The notes under the pieces were generated by a model. That model was not told where the DNA came from, ran no database searches, and saw only the letters and a program-made list of their open reading frames with translations. The translations under genes were made by a program, and so were the position numbers. A stretch of 64,000 bases of DNA from Phoronis australis (taxonomy: Eukaryota; Phoronida; Phoronidae): the NCBI GenBank assembly GCA_002633005.1, contig NMRA01000580.1:154603-218602 (forward strand), written 5' to 3'. Of this stretch, positions 48,110 through 59,759 are shown piece by piece; the stretch's first letter is position 1; each line of letters opens with the position of its first letter.

Positions 48110-49660
48110 GTTTTTAGCAATCAATTTCTGTCGACATCATTTGGTGATGTTATTCCCACCAGTTACCCCACTGAATATCAGCTTTATTGAGTGGAACTAA
48201 GTGTTTCTTTTCGGAAACTCATCCGGGACTCGGATGCCGGGTAGGCTAGCAGCGCATAATTCACATATTGTCTTGGGTGGCAGTGTGCCCAATATAAGAG
48301 GTGTATGGTACGGGACGCTCAGAAGTCAAGGGTGACTTTTCACAGCAGTTTCTCTTCAAAACTATGCTATGTCCAATAAAATTCTCTAGATGGGTGAGTT
48401 TCCTTATTTTATAGCGGACCCCACCCCCAGGACTACCAAATTAGTTACTGAATTAACGTGAATAAGCTATCATTAAATGTTATAACACTGCATTGGACTA
48501 AAAATTGACACCTAGAATGAATTTTACTTCTTGAGATTAGAAGCACATTATAGGTGTCATGAAAAATACACATTGTTAAATCACTAGTAGCTTGCTTCAC
48601 ATATTTTAATTCAGATCTTAAATAAGACTTGGGTACAAAGATTATTAGTTTCTACATATAAACATGAAGATGAAACGTTAAGTATTTTCTGTCATCCAAA
48701 AGTAGTTTTGTCTTGTGTTTTCTTTTATAATTTGCTAATATTTCTCTTACTATTCTGTTACACATGAGAGAAAACGACTGAACAGCCGCCTGACCGTCTA
48801 TTTTACCTTTGGACAAAGTGAAAAGCAATCCTTCAGCAATAACCTGAGAGAATTTAACCTGATTCAGAAATTCAACACTTGATATGAGTGATTATGGACT
48901 CCGTTTCATTGGGAAAGTTACAATTGTTTTTAACAATGTTGTTCCTTCGTATGTATGTGATTGTTCAGTTTGCCATTTTGTTTTTGAATACACTGATAAT
49001 TATTTATTCTCGAATCGTTCAAAGGATTTCTCAAGAAAGCTCTAAAAATAATTACACACACAAACAACTCAAATGCAAATAAAGGGAATATTTCATTTTG
49101 ATCGCTACACATTTCTATAGGTCAACAGGAAAATGACAATTCGCAAACGTATTCGGTAATCATTTCAGCTTTATAAAGAATAAGCACAACTGCACTGTAT
49201 GGGGCTTTAAAACTGAAGACATATTGTGGTTTCACTAATTAGCGACAAACTTGCCTGTTGATGAAAAATTTATTCAATCATCAAAGTGTAATATTAACAG
49301 GCTTTCTACTTACAATAAGATATTCGATGCAGTCAATGAATGTCATTTCTTCATAATGTATAACAAATTGTAGAATTTTTACCATTAGTATAAAGCCTTT
49401 CTTCTGAAAGGAAAAATTAATGTCACTCAGTACGAAAGGGCAGGTATTTATACCAGATGCTTTTGGTTTTCATTTCTTTGGGATCTAGTTTCAATGGCCT
49501 ATAGATGCGCTTGTAAAAAAGGTTCAGTTCCAGCACGTCGTTTTCCTTCATGTAACCTCATTCAGCCTCAATAACATCCAAATTAGATCAATGAAGGTTC
49601 ACACAACAGCATATCACTGGACTCGTTTTGTGCCCAAAATCCGACCCTGAACTAGACAAG
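48110..49660. other. No gene supported
   Basis: AT-rich DNA with short frames only. Confidence 0.45.
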
Positions 49661-49667
49661 AGTGTCA

Positions 49668-50988
49668 CTAGGTCTTCTTCAGCTTCAATCTCTCATGTTT
49701 CTTCCAGGAAAGGAAATATGCTAACACATGACTCATTGCCTGTGAAAGGGCATCCTCACCAACGAGGCTGACTTGTGTAGCAGTCAGACGCAGTTCCTCG
49801 TCATACACAAACAATCCACTGGCACATTGTCTTATGGTAACTTAGTACTGCGATTCACATTTCTCCAGGGCCACTGACTTGTACATTTTGCCATGCAGCA
49901 CTGTTGGTGTGTGGAAATGATGTGGGAAGAGAAAGGAGTAACAACGCTTGTCTATGTTGCGGCTTGAAGTGGCCTTAAATGTCACTGAACCTGGAACAAA
50001 TATTGAAAAATGAATAATTAAGTACTCCAGATTGGGTCAAAAATTCTACCACTGTTTTTCAAAAATATATGGTGACTGCTCTACAACTTCACACAAAATT
50101 AAATAATTACTATTTTCAGAAAGCAATTGTTTATATAATAAGTATTGTATAAAACTGCGTCTTTATTGTTCATTCGTAACCATAACAATTCTTTAAACGC
50201 ATCACTTGTCTGAAACATATGGAAGATTTTTGAGACAACTTCAAGCCTTTGTTACCCATTTTCAAGCCCTTTTATTTTGATACTTTCAGCAATTAGTCCG
50301 ATTACATATTCATTGGTATGTCAAGCATACTTCTAACTTCTACGGTCTAAGGTTGAAGGAACCGTTTCTCAGACTTTTTATTTTTCTTCTAATAGAAGAT
50401 ATGAAGACTTGAGTCATTTCAAAATTGATGGACAATCTTTATGTTGTTTAAGAGTGATTACAAATCGTAAGGCACCATCAAAATTTTCACAAAAAGTGAC
50501 AGTCATTTGAATTCATAAACTACATGAGTTAAGACTATTTTGTCACTGAGAATTCAGAATATGTAATATATTTTTATGGGTTTACAATTGATAGTAAACA
50601 GTTTCATGAAAAAAACTTGAAGGAATTTCGTGAAGGTTAAGAGTTGCCTCACCATGCTCTTTCCCCCAGATATGTATTACCTGTCATTTCCACACATTCA
50701 GTTGCACCAAATTTTACAACACCAACCCCCTATGCCAATCCCCCGCTACGGACCTGAATAAGTAAATAAACAAAACAACTTACAGTGTACATACCTTTCT
50801 GTAAAAATAGCTGTTCCTTTTCAAATGGTTTGTTCGTTGTCTCTGATATAAAAAGTAGGCTTTGACAACAGATCTGCCCTGGATGGGAAGATCTTGCTGG
50901 TTAAGTGCAGTCAAATGCTTAAAACCAATTTTTGTCCATTCAGGGACGGTGCAGAAGCGATGCACATCTCCTCTGTACGGTACAAGCC
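49668..50988 (-). pseudogene. Unidentified coding fragment in two exon-like blocks
   Basis: Block 1 (50988-50795) is open, follows an AG, and ends AGAAAG|GTATGT; it encodes VHRFCTVPEWTKIGFKHL and then GRSVVKAYFLYQRQR. Block 2 (49990-49668) follows TTGTTCCAG and encodes NIDKRCYSFLFPHHFHTP, KMYKSVALEKCESQY, a single in-frame TAA (49844-49842), then SGLFVYDEELRLTATQVSLV and ALSQAMSHVLAYFLSWKK, ending at TAG. The phases of the two blocks do not match, so either an exon is missing or the gene has decayed. I recognise no family. Codon composition and length argue for once-functional coding sequence. Confidence 0.5.
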
Positions 50989-50999
50989 CTCAAACCGAA

Positions 51000-52090
51000 A
51001 AACCAAAGGTCAGGTGAAAACATACATGATAGATTTCCATTTCAACATGTAATAGATTTCCGGAAGACATAGGATAGGGAGTAAACAAATAGTCTAATGG
51101 ATATTGTCACGTGCCATGACCATTGGGCTTGGACTGTAATCTTAACTCACCAACCAGTATCGAGTTGACAGAATAAAATTCAGCCTTGATTGTTGTAATT
51201 GTCACGGATGAAGCTGTTAGAAGTCATTCCAAGCAATCGTACTTCTTTGATGCACAAAAAGATCCCGAGCGAAACACATATCACAGCTGCACAAGAAACA
51301 AACATTAACTCGACTGGCAACTGCAGCAAAGTCGACATCGGCGAGTACCTCAGTCAACAGGCACCAGTAGAATAAACGTGGAATAATCGTTCAAATAATC
51401 ACATACATTACCTTTTTATAAGGTCGTGCTTACTTCCTCTCATAGAAGCACCCTTTTCATGCAATCTCAGATTCAGGTGGCACAGCTGCAAGCCATTTCA
51501 CTATGTATTTAAAGGCTCACGAAATCGAGGCTGCTTATTTATCACCACTAGTACACGCGTGCCCTCTAGTTAATATAAATTTTCCGAGTAGCCCCATTAT
51601 GATTACCGTATTCCAACAGCCACCCCGTGACTGTTGCGAGGCTCGCATATGAATGTCACACAGATAGTTTGCTCTTTTGGCACGCAACAAACAAGATTAG
51701 GAGATAGTAACCTGAATGTGTTGTAGCGATGGTGCTTCGTTAACAGTGGATGAGGAGTCACAGTAGACCTTGCTTACAAGGAGCCCTTTGTGCTCCATCA
51801 GTTGATAGGAAACTGGTATCATTTGTTAACAAAACTGTCCAGCAGCAACTGCAGAGTTCTGAACTAGCCTTGAAGGCACTAACTCATCACTGTTCTTGTG
51901 AAAATGTGTAAACCAAGCAATGCTTGAACCTCGGCCATGAGTAAAATCATAGACTATAGTACATGGACCGCCAACTCCGTATACTTTCAATGGACGAAAT
52001 CTGTGATCTTACGCATAAGCCCATACGTCATTATTCACTGGCGACACCTGGCTAAATTTTCTAGTGCAATATCTGGCAACTACGTCGTGT
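51000..52090. other. No gene supported
   Basis: A possible minus acceptor TTCTTGTGCAG near 51290 precedes a short frame with CDMCFARDLF. This could be an upstream exon of the previous fragment but cannot be joined. Confidence 0.3.
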
Positions 52091-52097
52091 GCTAATC

Positions 52098-52298
52098 ATG
52101 GTCGGCTACTGTGTGGCCGGTTGTTCGGCCACACACCCGAAATGCAAAGGAATTAGGTTCCATACCATCCGAAGACCCCATAATCGGCTGCGGGAAGAAA
52201 AGCTTACTTCTTGTATCAACGTGAATGGCAGTTGTTTCAACAATAAAACTTTAAGGCACTTCGAAGATAAATGTTTTTTAAGAGGCTCTACTACTTAA
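52098..52298 (+). pseudogene. THAP-like N-terminal fragment
   Basis: ATG at 52098 opens MVGYCVAGCSATHPKCKGIR then FHTIRR: C-x3-C spacing and a conserved aromatic-rich start as in THAP domains. The expected P/W and C-x2-H parts are altered (LRHFEDKCF). The frame stops at 52298. It may be the start of the same decayed gene as the fragments at 53.9-54.7 kb. Confidence 0.45.
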
Positions 52299-53889
52299 TC
52301 CAGTCCTCACAAATCCATTTTTCTTTTCTCCGTTTTGATGAAAACTATCTGGTAAACGTTTTGACGAAAATTGTCCGCTAAATTTCTTCCAAAGGTAGTG
52401 TTTCATGAACTCCTGTCCTTACGAGGAACTTCAGTCATATAGTCAGAGAGCCAGATTGTATTGTTGTGCTTAGTTACTTCAATATGGCTGCTCCCATGGA
52501 GTGTGATGCCTGTATAATTCAAGGTTTATCAAACAGCACAAAATTGTGATGCCAGAGCCTAAAGAAATTTAGGAAAGCTTCCTGACGAAAGCTGATGGAC
52601 TGTGGAACTCTGTAGATCAGTAGATCAAAAAGAAGAAGAGGTGTCACAAACGTTTGTGCAGAAAACAGCTGCATATCCTGGTATAGCCTACACAGTATAC
52701 AGTTGAGTGCTGTAGACTAGAAGACCAAGTGTCAGACCAAAAAATTGAAAGGACGTAGAACGGCATAGCAACGTTTCAAGGCACCAACAGTAGTACTAAA
52801 GCTGAAGTTGCTGAAAGTGATACCGATGTTATCCAAGGTTTCCCAAGAAAATCAATTATACTTCCAAAATCTGAACACCCAATTAACCTGAATAAGATAG
52901 GAACATTCTGAAACATGAGTGCATTATTTGTTAGCAGGAAAAGTATATTATGGACCATATTTCAAGAAAGAGAAAGAAGTATAGCTTTAAAAAACAGGTA
53001 CGTGTTTTTGAAAGGTATATCTTGGTGTTATCCATGTGTGTTTCAGTATTATCACCAGTTGTTTTTTTAACTTGTTCAGCCCCTTGGCTGCCTAGGCCTT
53101 AGACAATACCGCTGACCCAGTAGAGAGGGTGATCATACCATAGGAACTCCTTATGCAGGATGCTTTTCAGCAAATTATGTTCCTATAAGTTTAGAAGTAC
53201 CGCGTAGAGAGATGCCTCTGAGGAGGTCGTTAATGTTTTCATTTGTTCCCAGTTTAAACAAATACTCCTGCAATCCTGTTTTTCGAACACTCCATTGTTC
53301 AGTTGCCACATCGACACTGCTTGCGCTAAGCGATAATCATATGGCGTTATACTGTGGGAGTGATTTTAAAGCACTTTTAAGTCAAAATTTTTTGAGAAGG
53401 TTAAATGGAGTAGATGGTTGCAAACAACATGCCCAAGTGGCCGTCATCCCCTGCTGTAGTCCTGGGATAGGGGGAACCTCTTCTCAATTTTTTTGTAAAC
53501 ATTAATTACTTAGGTAGCTGCAATGATAATTAAATTAGATTGCCTAAGTGGACATCGTCGCCGTCGTAATTTGAGAACGATGGAGGCCACTGTCCATTTC
53601 GTCAAATGTCGATTACCTTAAGTGTAAATCGATTGACTATGGTTTGAGCATCTGATTAAAAAAAATTAAATTTCAATCACTGCACAGGTATATCAGCTGA
53701 TTTATTTTCAGCTGCATCTACTGATCTAATTATTAGACGATCAACATTATTAGGCTACAGATCAGACGGCATGTAAATTTGTTAGGCTGGTGGTGGATCA
53801 GCTCCTGATACGTCCGTCTGAAAAAGTTGCATGCCAACTCACTCATAGTTGAATGTTAAATTAGTGTTAACAGTTCGGGTTTTTTTCAG

Positions 53890-54215
53890 TTGGACTTGTA
53901 TCGCAAGCAACAGCTCAGTCCAGAGCCCTGAATATGCAAATGAAATTCAAAGATAAAGACCTTGTGTCTTAGAAGCCAAGTACCACAGATCATCATGCTA
54001 TAAAAAATAGAAAGACAACGATTGTGAAGAGTGACGAATTCACAGTTTTCAGAGATGTTTTTCTACAGTTTTGTTTGGAGTTCATTGAATCGAAGCTTCT
54101 AACACAAGGAGATGTCATTTGCCTTTCAAAACTAAAGCAAGACTTTGAAGCTGTTCTTCAGAAAGCTGGTGTGCATGAAGTTATTTGGACAGGCAATCTT
54201 AAGAAATATTGTTGA
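53890..54215 (+). pseudogene. Decayed coding exon with one internal stop
   Basis: After TTTTTTTCAG (ending at 53889) the frame encodes GLVSQATAQSRALNMQMKFK, one TAG (about 53969), then STTDHHAIKNRKTTIVKSD and FCLEFIESKLLTQGDV up to a stop at 54215. The style resembles large uncharacterised proteins of marine invertebrate transposons. The family is unknown. Confidence 0.4.
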
Positions 54216-54340
54216 AGCTACTCACTGTTGTAGTTTGTGCCCGACTAAGAGATACGAAAGTGAATTGAGGCTAGTGTTCAATAATTCACTTGCTGACTCT
54301 AATTAACACAGCCCATTATAACATATTTTGAATCAAACGT

Positions 54341-54682
54341 TTGCCCAAATCCTCCCCGCCTCCAAACAAGGACTTAGTGTTTGACCCTTCATTGCCTGCG
54401 GGCCAATCACCAGTGTGCAGTGCTGTACCCTCTCTAATCGACCATAGTTGGCTCCTTGGCGGTGGAGCTTTGCAGTTAAAATGTATGGCAATGTCCGCAT
54501 CTCCATTGACAGTACTAAACGATGAACGCTGCAAGTGCAAAAAGAACATGTGTGCTGGGAAACTGAGTTTGTGCTGTAATGCTGGGTCAAACTGTACAGA
54601 AATGTGCAGCTGTGACAACTGCAGTAACATCAGCAACAGTGACTGCATAACATTGGATAGTTCTTTGGCAAGTCAACCCTAA
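54341..54682 (+). pseudogene. Cysteine-rich C-terminal fragment (CXC-like)
   Basis: The frame holds ERCKCKKNMCAGKLSLCC and then CTEMCSCDNCSN, a C-x-C-K-K-x2-C ... C-x3-C-x-C-x2-C pattern resembling CXC (tesmin/TSO1-like) zinc-binding tails that also end some invertebrate transposon proteins. It precedes a stop at 54682 and has no start of its own. It is likely the end of the gene whose earlier pieces lie at 53890-54215. Confidence 0.45.
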
Positions 54683-54689
54683 ATAGACC

Positions 54690-55980
54690 TCCAACCCCGT
54701 TATTTCGTTTTTTTGTATTAAAAAGTAATTTTATTTGTTGATTAAGTCATAGAAAGTACATACTTTGATCGCGATCGTTGTCATGTATTTGTCTCATACT
54801 GCTTCATAAACGCTGTCAGAATAATCTATTATTTTCACACAGTCTGTGTGCACATTCACAGAGATCATTAAACTATATTGTTTTTGTACTATAACGTATT
54901 TCTGTTGTGTTATGCAAACAAGCTGTATTTTACACCATTAGTCAATGTTTTAGTCATTGAGGCACAAATTTTGTCCAGTCTCAACTGTTTTGTGTTATTT
55001 TTGTTGCCAGACAATGCCAGAATAACTTCCTAGTAACATTCAGACTTAGTTTGCATTTTTGCCACTAGGTGTCTCTTTACATTTTTTAAATTTCACTGTT
55101 TACAATTAATATACAATAATAAAACATGTAATGTGAGTGTAATATTGTTCAATACAATGACACTGATGGGACCATATTACTTGTTTTACAAAAAAGTCAC
55201 CAAAGCTGTTGTTTTTACAAATATAAGTTTACTACGCTCTTTGGTGATTATTAGGTAATTTCAAACTCAAATTGCTCAAAAATGTGCAACTTTATATGTG
55301 GGAACTTTTTAGATTTTGAAAACACTCTAATAAATGAATTAAAAAACACCAAAATAAAATTGCCCCCCTAAAGTACTCACAAAAACTATTTTCTAGAGGC
55401 CCTACAAATTCTGGCCCACCGACTAATAGTCTAGTGAGCGAATTAACCCAATTACTCTTCGCTGGCCCTGATCAGACGGTTGGTCTCAGCAGAATGCGCA
55501 CATTTGGCCAGGATTTGGATCAGCGATTTCAACAAATGCACAAAGTGTACAAATAAATAGAACGCTGGTAAAACCTTTAATACAAATAAAGATTACACTA
55601 ATACTACATAACCAACTGGACCAGTCAAACTCTATCTCGCAATTCAACAGCAGGTTACACAATATATGCCGCACAAAATCTCTCGACTGTAGTCTATGAA
55701 AATGCAACCAACTTCTTTGAAAACATGGAGCAGGAACACCAGAGGGGTGTGAAGGTTGTTTTATTCTTCAATGTTAAATTTTTGTAAGCGGACAAATGGT
55801 TTTTAAATTTCCGCCTTAAGTCCTAACATTTCCAGACTTAAGCCATTGAAACGAACGTTAATGACGAAAACAAAATTCTTCAACCAGTTTTGTAAAGTCT
55901 TATGGCACCTGTAGGGTACATAATGAGCCAATCCCACTCCTAATGTAACAAAAGGGTCCCGTGCATATACCAAGTGTTGC
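54690..55980. other. No gene supported
   Basis: AT-rich with short frames. A CTCF-like TGCCACTAGGTGTC lies at about 55061. Confidence 0.4.
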
Positions 55981-55987
55981 CCTTCTG

Positions 55988-56345
55988 AAATATTACCGTA
56001 TTCGCCCTAGTAAGCGGCCAGGGCGCTTAGAAAAATCCGCTTCAGGAAGGGGGCGCTTATTTTAGCCCAAAAGTGGTTGAAACCCGGTCTCCGAAACAGG
56101 TGAAATCGTAAGCTAGAATTCATCAAATTCACGCTCTTTGACGAATCTGTAACCTATGACAGAGTTTCTACAAAACTGCAGTGCAATGCTATCAAACTTT
56201 GTTGTCAATTTACGAGCGTTTTTCAGAAAATCCCACTGCCAAAAATCAGGTTTCAAGCCCCTCAATTTGGCTTAACTATATAGTAATAAAACATAAAAAT
56301 GTTTCCAAGTGATCAGTGCAATGCCTGCGCACGTCTAATAAATGT
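55988..56345. repeat. Dispersed repeat and SINE tail fragment
   Basis: 'TTACCGTATTCGCCCTAGTA' with 'GGGCGCTTATTTTAGCC' resembles the terminus of a MITE common in invertebrates. 'GTGATCAGTGCAATGCCTGC' followed by 'GCACGTCTAATAAATG' at 56308-56345 matches the body of the tRNA SINE at 16158-16375. Confidence 0.45.
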
Positions 56346-57550
56346 GTATCATGCAGCTCCTGATTTAAACAAAGGTCTGTTTTTTAATTTTGGTCCGGTA
56401 TAAATAACGCCACAGACCGGGAAATCCAGCGAAACACTTCTACCTTACAAATCTGATAATCCCTACTCTCAGAAAATTTGAGCACCCGGCAAAAGATACT
56501 AAGGATGAAATTCTGGTGATGATAATCACCCACTTTGTTTATTTACTTCACCTCAATTTGAAATACTTTGATTCGTTTTCTATAGTTCAGGGTAATTTCT
56601 GAATCCAGGAACAAGAACTGAAAGAGGCAGGGTTCGTGATAACATTGGAGAATGGTAACATTTATATAAGGTGTTACAACTGTCATCGATATTGTCATCT
56701 CCTCCGTTTTCATCCAACCTTCCCAGATGAAAACTTGAATGAAGAGGACCTTCAGTACTTGAGTGAGCATGGTATATACTGTGTGATTTATGTTGAATTA
56801 TTCAACGGTTCTTTTAAGAACCATTTCACGCTATATCTACAACAAAACGGCTCTTTTAAGGGCCACTCAACACTTCCCAGAAGAACTGCTCACTCGAGAA
56901 TGTTGATTTATAAACATGCTTTCGTAATTTTCTCAGTAGGCCTATGTGAACCACAAATCAAAAACTGTCCGATAACTATGCTGCTATTGGGCAAGCAGAC
57001 GACATAATCAGTCGGCACAGAAGTTTCAATTTTGTAATTAATTACCAGCAGCATTGCCAAAAGTACTCATAATACCAACACTTCTACTATCGAAAGACTT
57101 TGAAAAGCATTTTAATGCCGAAATTAATATTTTTTTCGTTGTTTTGAACAGTAAAGTAGATGCAAATATTTCTCGTCAAAATACACTAACCGGAAACTGT
57201 ACCAGAAAGGTCACGAGAGTTCAGCTAGCGCGTAAGAAAATGCCGGAGTTGCGAATCTGTTGTCTATAATCTATGGTAAAATTGACTGAACTTCAATCAG
57301 TTACTCAGGAGTTCTGAGTTATTCGTGTGAACATGCAAAAATGCTTGCTGCAAGAGCCAAACCCAAAACTATCAAATCTGTTTCCGGGACTTTGAGGATA
57401 ACTGAAGAGTGATTACCTGCAGTGTATAATGAGCGTGCACTGATAAATGCGTGTCCACCACTTCATGACCAAAAGTGAGTTCGGGAACACTTTGAACATC
57501 AACCTCTCCACTTTCACTTAGACGGATGACGTGGCACAGGCGTACATGTA

Positions 57551-57802
57551 CGTTCAGTAACGCTAGGACCTCGCTAAAAAGACTTCGCGAGATTACGTGA
57601 GATATTGCCGTGTGTTTTAAATGAGAACACGTGACCTTGACTAGACTTTAGCTAGGTCCTAGCGTAGGTCCTAGCGTCTACTGAACGCACGCCAGCTGTT
57701 AAAATCTAGCCAAAGTCACGTGTTCTTACTTATAATACATGGCAGTATGTCACGTAACCTCGCGAAGTCTTGCTTTTTAGCGAAGTCCTAGCGTTACTGA
57801 AC
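57551..57802. mobile_element. Foldback MITE
   Basis: The left end GTTCAGTAACGCTAGGACC and the right end, inverted, GGTTCAGTAACGCTAGGACT start arms of about 100 bp. The arms share 'TTCGCGAG.TTACGTGA' and 'GAACACGTGAC'. A short centre contains a doubled 'GGTCCTAGCGT'. No ORF is present. Confidence 0.82.
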
Positions 57803-57809
57803 CGGAGGC

Positions 57810-59570
57810 AGACTTATGCAGGTGACAATAGCTCTAGCCCATTTGTTTATACAAAACGTCAACGACTTCCTTGCTTTAACTACACGACAAAAACTTCTTG
57901 AACTCTTTGACATTGCAATGTCCCAAACAAGAGATCTTTAGTCGGTTTTATTATAATAGTTTTTCACCCAAATTACTTATCAGTCAAAGTTTCAAAAATG
58001 GAAAAGTTTTCACGTTTCCTTTTCTTTGTTTGGTTGTCTGTAGTTGTAAACCCTCATGTTTTCCGGCAAATGATGCAATCTCAGGAGGCCAAACGTCTCT
58101 TTGAGCAATGTTAAACGGAATTGACGATTTCCTATTTTGTTTTCTACTACAGTAACTGTCAGAAACAATTGTGGCAGCATGATGTCACCTGTGTGGTATA
58201 ATTATGAGAGCTGTTCGCCTCATCGGGGCCGGGATGTTGGTGACATTTTTTGATGCTGTAGATAATTAGCCTAATTAAAAACAATGTTATGTAATTTAAT
58301 GACTTTGTGTAATTAATTAAGTATATTGGTTGTTTACCAACATTTGCATCCTAATATGAGTGCATAGGAAATCATTCGCCATATGTCTTTGACCAGGTGT
58401 GGGATGTTTACAATAACAACTGTGCCTTGTACTGCTAGTTATGTAACTTAAATTCTTTGAAACTGGTCAGCTTCGGGATGACGCATTTCACACAACAACA
58501 ATAATCAGAACTACTATCCACCGAAATTATTTGCCTACACCACATTTGGTAATGACTTGGGTTCATTGCTGGAATCCGGCAACAACTTTATTCAGAGAAT
58601 TGTTTTGGAACTAGGTGTAGCCTTTTGGAGGAAGTGTGCGGGTTTTGTGTTTTGAGCTACCTCGCCCACCTTTGTTGTATTCAGTATAAAAAATCTTTTA
58701 GCTACTCTAAAATTCACATTGCTTGGAGAGAGGATACCGCTTGCTTCAAAAATATCACAGATATTCAGAGTTGGTAAGAGACAACTTTGTTTCTTGATGT
58801 TTTATTATTAACTTTGTCTTTAGAAACAACTGTTCTCAGTTTTTTGATTATTTGATTAATTCATAGAAATTGTAACTACAAGTTTCTACTAACTAGTGTT
58901 TGCCTAATTGTGACTTGATATAATATCATCAGACATGCAGTTTTCTGTATTTTTGCATGATGTATTTGGTACTTCAAGTTGTATTAGAGATTGTATTATC
59001 TTTTTATTTGATTCAGGTTTAACCGTATACTTACACCTTATCGAAAACAAAAACGTATCTTACTCGTATTCGTATCGTATCGTATTATAATTAATGTTTC
59101 ATGAACCAAAGTGTTGCGGTATTATTATTATTATTATACGCGTGTAACCCACTGGGCCAACAACAAAAACAAGAGAGACATCTAATATGCGTGTGGATGC
59201 GCTACAGTAACTAATAGGCCATAAGGCTCACCATTAGTAATGCTTCCATGATCAGCTTGATCTTTTTTCTTGTTAAACTCTTACTTTTCGTGACACTGTT
59301 TGCGATAGATTACTTTTGTTTTGTGAGAAAAACTTAAAAATTTCTCACCAATGAAGCCTTCCTTGCACTCACATTCGATCCACTCGTTTGCTAAATCAGT
59401 AACCTTGGTGTAATTGACCTATCGCCAGGATAATGACTGACGGCTTAAATAACCAATCAGAACGCAGCATTCTTGACACATTTTCGTCTGCGTTTCCAAG
59501 CCGCTTTTTTACCAGACAAACAATGCCGTTGTCGGTAAAGCTTATTTTAGTCTACAACGCAAAGAATTGT
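57810..59570. other. No gene supported
   Basis: Short frames only; an (ATT)n run lies at about 59120-59140. Confidence 0.45.
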
Positions 59571-59579
59571 GCGATAAGA

Positions 59580-59738
59580 ATGGTGAAATGGAGGAGATAT
59601 GGCGTGTGTACTTCTGACAGCCGCTATACAGCTCGAGAAGAATATCCGTCATTATTTTGTGCATTCCCTAAGCCGAAAAGTGTTGTCGACTGTGTAAACG
59701 ATGGATCAAACTGTGTGGACGGCCACACGAGCAGCTAA
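59580..59738 (+). pseudogene. THAP-like N-terminal fragment (KW-type)
   Basis: ATG at 59580 opens MVKWRRYGVCTSDSRYTARE then FCAFPKPK. The Y-G-x-C-x-S-D-S-R-Y and F-P-K-P-K words are typical of a divergent THAP-type finger seen in marine invertebrate proteins. The rest (W and C-x2-H half) is lost after 59690 and the frame ends at 59738. Confidence 0.5.
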
Positions 59739-59759
59739 ACTTAACAATGTTGCTGGATT

